This document shows positions 11,860-22,473 of a stretch of DNA of 64,000 nucleotides, in pieces. Position 1 is the first letter of the stretch. Every line of letters starts with the position of its first letter. A program made the position numbers and the translations under genes. The DNA is taken from the NCBI GenBank assembly GCA_033297075.1, contig MU858142.1:62001-126000 (forward strand). The letters run 5' to 3'. This DNA is from Rhypophila decipiens (lineage: Eukaryota; Ascomycota; Sordariomycetes; Sordariales; Naviculisporaceae). The notes under the pieces are model-generated. The model had not been told where the DNA came from and ran no database searches. It saw only the letters and a program-made list of their open reading frames with translations.

Positions 11860-12955
11860 ACTGCAGTCTGGATTTGTGCAGCCCAGCGTTTTTGTGGAGG
11901 GCAGACGATCTTATGATCATATGACGAAAAAGCGACAAATGTTATCAAGTATGGGTTCATATTTTTTCTTCTGTTCTTTCTTTTTCCATATTCAATTCAC
12001 TTCGCCAAATAGTATTTTTACTCAACTGGTTTTCTTTCGTTTTTCTTTTTATATTTTCTTTGTACTCGACTTGCTGCTTCCCTTTCCCTTGAGGGGGTGA
12101 TCGGAAGGCAGTAGGCGAATTTGTTGGATTAGGATCTTTTGGTACCACTGGTTATCTATTTCTTCCAGAGCTAGGCTACATGCTCGGGCGGTTCTCTTGA
12201 TGCTGCGACATTGTCCATTGTTGTAGATATCCTTTTTTTTCTTGTCTTGATTTCCTGTTTGTGGGATTGATATGGATTTTTCTTTTCCCACTACCCATCC
12301 ATCCCCCTTAAGGTTGTCGATCTATTTGTTTTTCTTCTTTTTCTTTTTATATTTTAGGACAGGGCATATATGGAATGGAATGGAAGTATTTTGGTGAGAG
12401 AAGATGTGAGCAATATAGTTATTCCACCGACATACCTTTTCGTGTCCGAATCTTGACTCGCCTCAGCTGTATCAGCACACAGCACACAGCACACACCTCA
12501 TGAGAACTCTGTAACTGGCCGTTGATTTCACTCCGAGGCAATCCAGGTATCTATGCCTCCGGCCAAGGAAGAAAAGGGTGCAAGCGGAGGAGGAATCAGT
12601 TAATCAATCAACCACTGATGTAGAAGCTTTTTTTCTTTCGTAAATCACATGTATTCATTGCTCCTTACAGCAGCATGTCGTTCGTTGCCCTGATATTTTG
12701 TTGACGGGGCAACGACAATAGCCCCCTTATTCCATATCCCTCTTTTGCGCCAGAACTTGCACTCATCCGATTCTCAATGTATAGAGGCGGCGGGTGGATA
12801 CAACGCACGATACTCCGTACACATGGATGCATACAAATAACCTCATGCAATGCAATGTACAGTATTGATTGGCACACCGAAATCCACTCTCATTGCGCAT
12901 GATTAAAACGCCCGTTTACCCAGCCGAAACAACAACATTCAATGAAAGCAACCAA
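11860..12955. other. Intergenic, 3' UTR and tRNA upstream region
   Basis: T-rich 3' region of the zinc-finger gene (long T/TTC tracts to about 12350), then ordinary sequence up to the tRNA. A TACTCCGTAC word occurs at about 12811. No supportable gene. Confidence 0.5.
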
Positions 12956-13066
12956 GGGACCATGGCGCAGTTGGTTAGCGCGCAGGTCTCATAGCCCAAA
13001 ATGCTATGATCTGGTGAGAATATCAGAGTCATCCTGAGGTCGTGAGTTCGATCCTCACTGGTCCCA
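12956..13066 (+). tRNA. tRNA-Met (CAT), elongator type, with intron
   Basis: The full cloverleaf can be folded. Acceptor GGGACCA pairs with TGGTCCC before A73. The D stem is GCGC/GCGC with AGTTGGTTA in the loop. The anticodon arm carries CAT at 34-36, and the T arm is GTGAG-TTCGATC-CTCAC. A 37-nt intron (12994..13030) sits at the canonical place, one base 3' of the anticodon, splitting exons 12956..12993 and 13031..13066. The U31-U39 mismatch is also found in yeast elongator tRNA-Met, which supports elongator over initiator. The A box and B box are intact. There is no run of four or more T directly downstream: the first is TTTTT at 13229-13233, beyond the fold-back element. Confidence 0.97.
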
Positions 13067-13074
13067 TTGCTTTC

Positions 13075-13225
13075 AAAGAAAGTCGTAGTATTAGCTATGG
13101 CTTCTTCATCTAAAGATGAAGATGAGCAAGTCTTTGTTCCAAGGACAATAATGATAAATTGGAACTAGGACTTACTTATCTTCATCTTTAATTAAGAACT
13201 CATAACTAATATTACGACTTTCTTT
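13075..13225. repeat. 151-bp fold-back (MITE-like) element
   Basis: The two halves are imperfect reverse complements of each other along almost their whole length. The outer 13 bases match perfectly (13075-13087 against 13213-13225). The arms continue through TATTAG/CTAATA, the GATGAAGAT/ATCTTCATC pair and TTCCAA/TTGGAA, leaving a loop of roughly 15 bases near 13143-13157. It begins 8 bases after the tRNA. No clear target-site duplication could be identified. Single-copy hairpin or member of a MITE family cannot be decided from one window. Confidence 0.8.
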
Positions 13226-13903
13226 AAGTTTTTAATACATATTAGTTAAGAATATTATTAGTGTTTTTTTAGCCCTTAAAGTCCTTAAGAAAAAGACTAT
13301 ATCTTGATATTTTATATTAACTTATTTAGTCCCTCATTTTTATTACTTATCTCAGTTAAATCTCTTAAACATATTCTATAACCGCATTATGAACCACGGG
13401 TTTTTTTAGCGGCGTGGTTGACAACGCCACTCCATCGCTTTCACGCCCTGGCGATGACGAATTGCACCATGATGGATCTCCAAGAGCACAGAATCCACCA
13501 GTGTCAACGTTTCGCCCCTTCTTGCCCCGCGCTCCGATATCGAAGGTGGGGAGGGCTCGTTGATCTCCAAGTCCACCCCGCCCCGGGCGGTCCATCAATG
13601 AGAGCGATGCCGCCGTGTGTGATATGGGATTGAAATCAGGGGTTATGACTGTTTCTGTGACTGATATATAAGGCACTTGCTCTTTGAATGATATCTCGCC
13701 TAACTCACTATCCATACATTTCAGTTCGGGGTTTGAGACATATTTTCTACCTTGTTCTCATCGAGAGTTAATTCCACTTATACAAAACCTCACTTCCTTA
13801 CTCACCTGTTTCCATAGAAGTCTCACTCAACAGACGAGTGAGATCACCCTTGAGATACACCACAGTCAAGGAAATAACAAAGCCTATTATTGCCCCTGAA
13901 AAA
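13226..13903. other. AT-rich strip and 5' region of the PLP-enzyme gene
   Basis: Bases 13226-13380 are markedly AT-rich and without coding potential, unlike the surrounding DNA. This fits decayed repeat sequence next to the fold-back element. The TTTTT at 13229-13233 is the first possible Pol III terminator for the tRNA. From about 13400 the sequence returns to normal composition and probably contains the promoter and leader of the next gene. Confidence 0.5.
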
Positions 13904-15205
13904 ATGGCATCAACTGACAAGCCCGACTCGACCGGGCCGGACGAGCTCACGGCCGCCTTCGGCAAGCAACTCTCGCTCTCCAGCCGCTCCGTCCACGCAG
14001 ACGACTACATCAACAACCACCAAGCCGTAGCCCCGCCCATGCACGTCTCGACAACCTTTCGATACTCTCGTAACCCAGATGACCTAAAGCAATGGGAGAA
14101 TCACAATGTAAACAAACGGCTTTTCCTCCCTCCCTCCTCTTCCCGCCACTAACAATCTCAAAAGCCCCTTGCCCCCTACGACTCCCACATCTACTCGCGC
14201 GACTCGGCGCCCAATACAACCCGCTTCGAGGCAATCCTAACCTCCCTCCTCAACGGGCCATGCCTAACCTACTCCTCCGGCCTGTCAGCCTTCCACGCAA
14301 TGATGGTCTACCTCAACCCCAAGCGCGTAGCCATAGGCGGCGGCTACCACGGCTGCCACGGGGTCCTCGCCATCCTGACCAAGCTAAACGGCCTCGTCAA
14401 ACTCGACCTCGAAGACCCCTCCTCCCTCTCCCAGCTCCAGAAAGGCGACGTCATCCACGTGGAAACACCCCTCAACCCAACCGGTGAAGCTCGCAACCTG
14501 CAGTACTACCGCGAGCTCGCCAGCGAAAAAGGGTGCTACCTGACAGTCGACGCAACCTTTGCCCCACCCCCCCTGCTGGACCCGTTCAAGTTCGGCGTCG
14601 ACATGATCATGCACAGCGGGACAAAGTACTTTGGCGGCCACAGCGACATGCTCGCCGGGGTCCTCGCCGTCCGACCGGACAAGCCGGACTGGGTCGAAGG
14701 CCTCAAACTCGAACGTCTGCACCTCGGAAGCGTGATGGGATCGCTAGAAGGCTGGCTCGGCGTGCGCAGCCTGCGGACCCTCGAGCTCCGCGTGACTCGA
14801 CAGGCCGATTCCGCACAGAAACTAGTCGACTGGCTCTCCTCCCCGGAAAATGAGCTTGTAAAAGAGTCGGTCGAACAAGTCCTCCACGCGTCGTTGCAGC
14901 CCGAGGCGAAGGATGAGAATTCTTGGTTGAGAAAACAAATGCCTAATGGGTTTGGGCCGGTTTTCTCATTCATGATGAAGAGCGAAGATATGGCCAAGCG
15001 GTTGCCGAGTAAATTGCACCTTTTTCATCATGCTACGAGTCTTGGGGGGGTGGAGAGCTTGATCGAGTGGCGGGCTATTACTGATCGATCGGTGGACAAG
15101 AGGTTGTTGAGGGTCAGTGTGGGTGTCGAGGCTTGGGAGGATCTGAGGGATGATTTGCTCAAGGGATTTCAGGCGCTGAAGGATGAGTTGAAGAAGAAGC
15201 AGTGA
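13904..15205 (+). CDS. Cys/Met-metabolism PLP-dependent enzyme (cystathionine lyase/synthase-like)
   Basis: Two exons, 13904..14107 and 14165..15205, 414 residues; the 57-nt GTAAAC...AAAG intron is phase 0. ATG 13904 follows GAAAAA and is the first in-frame Met of the conserved part. It is a fold-type I PLP enzyme of the trans-sulfuration family. Visible marks: SRSVHADDY and VSTTFRYSR near the N-terminus, YSRDSAPNTTRFEA (the Y-x-R-x-x-x-P-T family motif region), and SSGLSAFHAMM before the cofactor site. VETPLNPTGE precedes the strand carrying the PLP Asp (VDATFAPP). The Schiff-base Lys lies in HSGTKYFGGHSD at about residue 222. Length and motifs fit the fungal branch typified by yeast YHR112C rather than classical Cys3 or Str2. 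The precise reaction (beta- or gamma-elimination or replacement) is not decided by the sequence. Confidence 0.88.
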
Positions 15206-15727
15206 AGGAAAGATCTGGTATGGGGATATAATAAGATGGTACAGAAATAGATAGATAGATACGGTACCTAGGGGTAAAACAACACCAATGAGAGACAAAT
15301 CTCGACTCCTAAACTCCGTGCTTTTACCCCGGAATATCGACAAGCATAATAACGCTTCGGGTATTGATACAAAACCAAACCAAACAAAGATCCCTCCCCG
15401 GCATGTTATAGTATATGTACCCTGTCCCTTGACATGGCATTTTTATGTCCAGTATGACCGGCCCCCTTTTCCGAGAACCCGATACAAGTAGCCCATCTCT
15501 TGATGTAAAAGGCTGGGCCCATATCAAAGTGCCAGCCGGACCCAGCAGATCCCCGCCGATAGATTAAAATCTGATATAGTAAACCTAATAAAACAGACCC
15601 CCTCGAAGAAACCAACCCCCCCTCCCTACTCATCACACAGAGAGACGACAAAACCGTTACCAGTGAAGCATCGCCATCTCATCTCATCCCATACCCATTC
15701 TGTCCTGCCCAACCCCCCGTCAGACAC
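15206..15727. other. Intergenic, tail to tail
   Basis: Shared 3' region of two convergent genes, with no recognisable feature beyond a short GATA run near 15250. Confidence 0.5.
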
Positions 15728-16564
15728 CTAACCAGTAGCCTCCCCCAACAACTCACTAACACTAACCGCCTTCCACCCCCTCATCTTCATCTCAGGCAGC
15801 ACTTTCCTCAACATAGGCACAGTCCAACTCCTCCTATCATGACAAATAATAATCCCCCCAGGGGACAACATACTCAGCACATGCCTACTATTCACCCGCG
15901 GCCAACTAATCTGCGCGTCATGGGGGTAAATACTCCCCAACACCAGATGATAATCCATCTTTTGCAACAGATTCCTCATCCGATCGCTAAAGAACCCACT
16001 ACCCGGCCTAAAGTACTTTTGTTTCGCCAGCGAAGTGTCGCTCGCCCTGTCAGACGAGGGGGCCGTCCGGTTCTCCGCCTCGTACGCTGAATTAATCATT
16101 TCTTGGACTTTAAGAATCTGCGCTCTTAGTTCGGCGTCGGAGAGCGAGCGCGCCGGTTCGTCGTGCATCCCGTGATTGCCTAGCTCATGCCCCGCGCGGA
16201 TTATTTCTCGCAGAATGTCTTCTCGGCCGGGGACTTGTCCGCCTATGACGAAGAATGTGGCGTGCGCGTCGTGGGATGACAGGATGTGAAGGATGTCGCG
16301 GGTGTGATCCGATGGCGCATCGTCAATGGTGAGTGCGACTATCTTTTTCGAGGGGGGAAGCCAGAGACGAAAGAGCACGTCGGTCCATTTGTGCGCAAAG
16401 TGTCGAATCAGTAGAGAAGGCGGTTTGTAGACCACGTACAAGGGGAATATCAGGAGGAGCGGGAGGAGGACTAGGAAGAGGAGTAATGTCGCCATGCGGG
16501 TTCGTCGTGCTCGTAGGCGGAGGTGTCTACTCGGTAGGCGGAAGATTCTTCGGAGGCGAAGCAT
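15728..16564 (-). CDS. Membrane-anchored polysaccharide deacetylase (NodB domain)
   Basis: Single-exon gene, 278 residues, CE4 (NodB homology) family, which removes acetyl groups from polymers such as chitin. It has a basic N-terminus, then one strong hydrophobic segment at about residues 24-46, suggesting a type II membrane anchor with the catalytic part outside the cytosol. Motif 1 is TIDDAPS at about 79-85; the two Asp are in place, but Ala-Pro replaces the common Gly-Pro. Motif 2 is GNHGMHD at about 129-135, with both metal-binding His. Motif 3 is YFRPGSGFF at about 198. The late His motif is IICHDRRSW. All residues for metal binding and catalysis are therefore present. The substrate (chitin, another glycan, or none) is not shown. 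The frame is uninterrupted and the start has no competing ATG nearby. Confidence 0.85.
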   Translation of the reverse strand: MLRLRRIFRLPSRHLRLRARRTRMATLLLFLVLLPLLLIFPLYVVYKPPSLLIRHFAHKWTDVLFRLWLPPSKKIVALTIDDAPSDHTRDILHILSSHDAHATFFVIGGQVPGREDILREIIRAGHELGNHGMHDEPARSLSDAELRAQILKVQEMINSAYEAENRTAPSSDRASDTSLAKQKYFRPGSGFFSDRMRNLLQKMDYHLVLGSIYPHDAQISWPRVNSRHVLSMLSPGGIIICHDRRSWTVPMLRKVLPEMKMRGWKAVSVSELLGEATG

Positions 16565-17339
16565 CGTCGACGATATGGTTTAGCTTAAAGGAGTGACACG
16601 GCGCGCAGCGGGCCGGGGAAGTCTATTCTTGTTCTTGTTTCGGTTGGAGTTTCGGGAGGTGGGTAAGTCGCCGCTTGGGGGCGATTGTTTTAACGAGAGT
16701 TATGGTTGTTGTTGTTGCTGTTTGTTTTGGTTGTAAGAAGCCATTCTCAGTGGCACTTCCTCTCGCAGGGAGGGAAGACCATGGTTCAGTCGTGATCAAA
16801 TGCGAGTGGTATCGAGATGTTGGGATGGAAAAGGGGGGCTGATGTGATTGATGGATGGCAATGTCGGTTTCCGGCTGATTGAGCTTCAATGCCTGATAAG
16901 AAATTCGATAACACTCAACTTGCGGCGCCCAGAGCTGCCATGCAGGCCCATGCAGTACCGTTCGGCCCGGCAGGCCCCATAAAATAATAACGGCAAGGGG
17001 CGCCCCGGTCCCGTCCCGTCTGGCGTCCAAGGAAATGGGCCGGATGAAATCAAGACAAGATGTGGTGCACAATTAAATAAAGTCGATATACGTTTGAATT
17101 CAATGCATATTTTATCATGACAGAAATATAATCGCCTCCTCCATAAACTCTAAGAAGAAAAACTCCAGACATGCTAACAGATACCAAGCGAGCCCGCCGC
17201 CCATCCCGCCTTTTAAAACTCCGTCCAATGCAAATACAGGTAATATGTATATAACAGCAGAGTATAACATGAAAACAAGCCCAGTGAATAAGGCAGGTAT
17301 GTATGTCCCAAGTCTTGATGCTCTGAAAAGTCCGCCGCC
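16565..17339. other. Intergenic
   Basis: Upstream region of the deacetylase and 3' region of Ppn1. A 149-codon minus-strand open frame at 16623-17072 has no domain-like composition and is treated as chance. Confidence 0.5.
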
Positions 17340-19666
17340 TCACCACTTCTTCGCAAACTTCTTTAGTTCCTTCTTCTCCAACGTTTCAACAAAGGCATGG
17401 TCCAAGAAATGTAACCACGTCTTGTTGATCTTCTTGGCCTTCTTCTTTTTCTTTCCCTTCTTCTTCTTTCCTTTGTCGCCTTTCCCTCCTTTGCCCTTTT
17501 TGGGTTTCTTGTCATCCGACTCCTTTTCAGCGTCGAAATCGTCATCTTCCTCCTCTTCCTCTGACTCGTCATCAGAATCTTCGTCCGAGTCCCCATCATT
17601 CTCCATCTCGTCTTCAAGCTCCATAACCTCCTCATCATGATATTCGGTCCCATTCACCTCAATCAGATCAGTAAACTTGGCAGCTGACTTCTTACCCCTA
17701 GTCTGCTGTCCCATCCTGTATGCTAACTGGACGAAACTATTCACGGTCAAGTCCCCGAGCTTATAAATCTTGTCGTCAAACGTGCTGTATTCCACTTCGA
17801 ATTGAAATTCCCTGGGGTGCGGCTTGTTCGGCGACCTGGGTTTCTTATTCCCTTGTTTGCCCTGGCGCCAGCGTAAAAGCCAGTCGGCGAATGACTCCAA
17901 GATCGAGAACTCCTCGCTTTCGGCCTCTAATGCCGGAGCAGATGACGACGTGTCTTCAAAGGTCAAGTTGTTGATGAACGTCAGGTTGGCAAAGTACTGC
18001 GTGTACCCCACGAGGGTAAGTGGCTGCGCGGAATACGCAGGTCCGGGAGGTGATGACTTGGACGGCGGCTCGGGCATCTTGAAATTGGGATCCTTCGGTT
18101 TGGTGGGCTTCTTTTTCGGATTCTTGTCTTTGGGTTTTTTATGCTTGGGCTGCTTTTTCTTGGCACTTTCTGCGACCGGCCGAGAGTCTTCCCATACCCC
18201 ATCGCGCAAGTCAAGATGCCTCTGGGCATCATCCTGAACCATCATATCGACGCGTCCAAGCGAGTCTCTCCAGAGCGCCGCATTCTCCAACCCAGTAATG
18301 TTGTACTCAAACACCCGCAGTGTGGGGAAATAGGTGGGAACAATGCTTGGGCCGACCAAGGACAGCGAATATCGTTCGCCCCAGGGATCCTTGTTCTTCT
18401 TGGGCTTCCTGCCCTTCTTCTTCCTCGACTTCTTATCTTCGCCGACCTTCCCAGATTTCCCAGGCGATATATTCATAGGCGGTTCCAGTTTGGACCAGCG
18501 TTGCCGCAGCTCGTGGAGATAGTCGGTAGCTGACTCCACGGAGAGCTCGTCCTGCATGTACTCGCGCGTGCTGACCTTGTGCTCTGGGGCATCCGACAGC
18601 AAGCTCAGATCGATATCCTTGGTATCCTGGAGCAAGAAATGATCGATGTTCATGTGCCCAAACAGTCCGCTGACAATGACGTCCCGATATTGTTGTAACC
18701 AGATGGTGTACTTTTGCCAACACGCCTCGTCCCATAATTGCTTGCTCTCAGTCCTTGCGGGTGGGACGTGACCCATCAGAATCGCCTTCATTCCGCGCTC
18801 GCGCATAAATTGCAGCTGAACGCGCAGCCACTCGAACTGCTTGTATCCCGGCTCGACGGGGTTCGCGCATCCGTCCACGCCAGCATTTCGGTCGAAAAAG
18901 TAGAGCGAGTTGAGGCTGAAGACAGCCAAGTGGTTGGGAATGACCTCGACGTAGAACCAGCCGCCGAACTCGAACGAGTGTCGCTGCTCCTCGGGGATGA
19001 ATCGGCGCCAGATGTCGGTATAATACTGAAGCCACCTATTAGGCCCCGGCAGCAGGATATTGTGCGGCAGGATGTCGTTGTTTCCAAACGTCGGTATCAC
19101 GGGTACCGCCATGCCCGTGCTCGCCGTCACGTCGGCGAAAAGATCCAGAAACTTGCTCGCCACATAGCGGTTGCTATTCAACACCTGATCTTGGTTGCGC
19201 GGTATTTTCTCGTCGCTGTCGTGTCGGGCGCTATCCCCCGTCCATACCACGAAATCGATCTCGTCTCGAATGTTTTTCGCAATCCAGTCAAACGTCGCGT
19301 TCACGAGGGTGTGAGGAGAGTCGCAATCCGAAACCTCGCTGCCATAATACCCGGCCGACCCAGTCCCTCGGTGACACGCATTTTTCTCGTCGGTGGAGGA
19401 ATGTGGTTTGTAAAAGGAATCTGGATGTAAATCTGCAAAGATCGTATGATCCGATCGATTAGAAGATGGGACAAGCCGTAATTCGAGGGGTTAAACTTGC
19501 CGGTTATGTGTAAAAAGCGACCCTTGAGCTTCCGCGGGGCAGCATTTTGGACAGCAGCGGCGGCAGGTCCTGCTGTCGCTGCATCCAATGGGCTGGAACT
19601 GACGCCATGGCACAGCACCAGCGCCAGGCACACAACGCGCTGAAGAGCCATCGAACAACACACCAT
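17340..19666 (-). CDS. PPN1: Vacuolar endopolyphosphatase Ppn1
   Basis: Cleaves long polyphosphate chains inside the vacuole. Exons complement(19501..19666) and complement(17340..19432), 752 residues. The 68-nt intron has a GC donor (GCAAGT) and CAG acceptor; splicing restores the catalytic Asp of FLHITDLHPD (D56, H58). ATG 19666 has a purine at -3, and a second Met lies five codons in. The N-terminus has a hydrophobic signal/anchor (residues 6-24). Metallophosphatase motifs follow in order: HITDLHPD, WTGDSARHD (121-127), FGNND (172-175), GHVPP, GHMNIDHF. Cys-rich residues CHRGTGSAGYYGSEVSDCD are typical of the PPN1/sphingomyelinase-like group. The C-terminal 150 residues are unusual: an acidic Glu/Asp block, then an almost pure Lys/Gly block, before a final hydrophobic-basic helix. 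Yeast Ppn1 is proteolytically matured; whether that holds here is not visible. Confidence 0.93.
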
Positions 19667-22473
19667 CTCACAAAAAGGAGAAAATGGCAAACATTGAACT
19701 AGGATGACTCGGTGAGGAAAAATTGGTTTCGCGCCGAGAGTCAAGGTTTTACATTTAGGACGTGAACTGGGACTGAATGGCGAAACTGGTGGAGAGTGAC
19801 CGAAAAGTCGAGTTTGGGCGCGTTCTGGGTCGAAACCAGGTGAAAAGGGGGCTTGATTGATTTTAAGCTTGACTTGGCAGACCCTGAATAGTGGACTCTC
19901 TGCGGTTGTGGCCAACCGGCGGTCAGCCTTTTGCGTCAGCCCGGGGATGTGACAAGTGGAAAGTTGTGACGACTGCCAAGAGCCCAGTGATCTTGCTGGG
20001 GGTGCAATGAAAATCCGAATCCAGCCTCGAAGCCTGAGGAACCGAGTCCAGTTATGACGGGTTGGGTGTTGCCTTATAATAATCTTTTTACCTGGAATCG
20101 AACCTTGTCCTCCGCCGTGAAGATCAGCTGTAGGACGTACGCAATATCCTTGCCGCCAGCTATTCCTCCCCGGTCTCTGCCCCTCCCCTTTGTCCAGTGT
20201 GGTGATGTCTTCCGGAAAGAAAAGGCTTACCGTTGACAATTACGATTCCAAAAAACACAAGTTAGCAAAGAGGGGTGCGTGATCCGGAAGGTGCGAGCGA
20301 AGGTATTCGAACCCGACATCAAACTCGCCGGCCAATCATCGCTCCCACGTGTGTAACTTGGACTGCGCTATGGGTTTTGCTTCACAAAGCCGCCAGCCAG
20401 GAATCATGAAGAAGCCATGTGGGCGTTTCGACCGCTCAGAAGGACAGTTGATACATTGTTGAGTCGTCTTTGTATCACCTTTCCATTAATCACGTTCTGC
20501 TTATACTTGCCGGATCAAGATGGTTCTGACGACGTCAGATCAAGAAATTCCGCTGCACGGCACTTGGTCACCTCCCCCCACGCTCCTTTCGGTGAGATGT
20601 GAGATGTCGATCAAGACTTTTAGGTCTGTTCAGTGTTACGTGTGGTATACCGAGCATGAAATACGGACTTAGCACATGAATGGGTTCATGATTGGTGTTA
20701 TTTTTGGTGTATTTTGAAGAACTGTGAATATGCTTGATCTTCTGGCTGTCATATCTCACACCGGCCTGTCTCACTGACATGAAAGCTGTGCCTTTGCACA
20801 ATTGCGTCATCGTCATCCACCGGAGCCTTGCCGAAAAACAAACAACGTCTATTAGGCATGCTCAAGAAATATCTCTCAAAGCTGCCTGCTGTCAATTTTG
20901 TGCTTAGAAGTGTCCATGCAAGAAGGTCATCTGTAGTCGTCACGGCTGCGAAAACCGTGATATCAAATGCATCTGGTGGGGTATGATCGGGTACCCGGCA
21001 CCCCACACTTTTCTACCGCACACAGTGCCCAGTCCACATCCAAATGCCGCACGGTAAAATCCGCACGGTCTTTACCTTATCTGAAAATTTCAGTTCTTTT
21101 TTTTTGTTTTCTTTTCTCTTCTTCTTCATCATAAAATTCGCACGCAACTTTACTGCATCTATGGACATGAAATTAAAAGCGTCCTCTTAGATTCCTACTT
21201 TACTAGTTGCAAGATTAATTCTTCTCGGAGGAGGCCGTGCGTTTGAGGGTTTACGGAGCGAATAGTTTAACCTGTTCGCACTGAGGTATTCCCATGAATA
21301 TCGGCCACATGCCATTTTTCTTTCTTTCACTGTTTGATGCGAGAGGCTCGGGGTAACTGGATAAGGTAGTCCGCTGGATGTACCAGGCTCAGGAGGGACT
21401 GGATGGATGATCGTTTAGCTCCTCAAGGTCTCCTCCGTGTGTGTACGGTTTGACTATTGTATGCTCGGGAAACCTGATCGCGATGGCTTCAAGGTGTGGC
21501 AGCCATATCATCACATCTGCCACCATCGTCGTCGTCGTCGTCCCCCACAATCATCACCTCAGCCGCTCGTCGTCATCCATCCACGCTCATATGTTTTGTC
21601 TCGAAAAGTTCTTGTCGTTCTTTCTCTCTGAGGCATTTTCTCTCACCCGTGTTCTATTTGCGATTTGTTGGAGACGGATGGACAAACGAAACACCTGACA
21701 TGCCGCACCACACACACACCCCGTGCCCGTCTGTCGTGCCCGGAATATGTCGTGGAAGGGTAGTGATGCATCTTGAAATGATCGTCCGTCCGTCCGTCCG
21801 TCCTGCTGTGCAACCCAGATCTCTGCATCTGTTCCCGTCAGTGGGTGATCTTCTGATCTTGGTTATCAGGTTATCAGTTATCGTGAACCGGCCGGCCGGC
21901 CGGCAGTCAGTCCTTTCTCCCGTCGTCTCGTCGGAATTAATTACCACATTTGCGATTCCCCGTTCAGATATGGGTTGAATGGATGCACAATCTCGATTCT
22001 GAGGAATCCTATCCGTCGGTTTTCCTTGTATTTTGCTCAGTTCATTTGACCTGATGGTCAGCGTCGATGCTCTGTTACCATGAGCACGTCTGTTACTATC
22101 GATGACAACGAGCACAACCATGTGACAGGGTTTGGGAGGCTCTGTGTAACAATGCACAACTTCAAGTCAAGTCTGATTATTACCTCTCAGGGCACTCAAA
22201 GAACATACCAGGTTCAATCAAGCAAGCAGCACACATGGCAAGAAAATATCAAAATACGCGATATTGGTTGTTAATGATATATCAAGTCTCTGAACAATGG
22301 AAGTAAATAAAAGGACACGGCTATGTACAGATGGCAGGAGATGCAATCCAAAATCTAATGATATCCAACAGGAAGAGCGAGAGAGGGAAAAGACTGGAAA
22401 TACCCAGAAATATAAACAAAATGGACGGAATATACACCTCCCCATCAGCAACGATCTTCCACATATCAGCTTC
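19667..22473. other. Gene-free interval with simple repeats
   Basis: No supportable gene in 2.8 kb. Simple-sequence runs: GTC repeats at about 21526-21542, an ACAC run near 21710, CCGT repeats at about 21783-21802 and (CCGG)4 at 21888-21904. The first part probably holds the Ppn1 promoter. The last part is the 3' side of the chitinase gene. Confidence 0.5.

Noticed and set aside
13075..13225. Second tRNA or SINE head downstream of tRNA-Met
   Set aside because: No A or B box and no cloverleaf; the sequence is a simple near-palindrome.
16623..17072. 149-codon minus-strand frame upstream of the deacetylase
   Set aside because: No domain, no signal peptide and no splice partner; likely chance in the 5' region.
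21888..21904. Telomere- or centromere-type satellite
   Set aside because: Only four CCGG units; short simple repeat.
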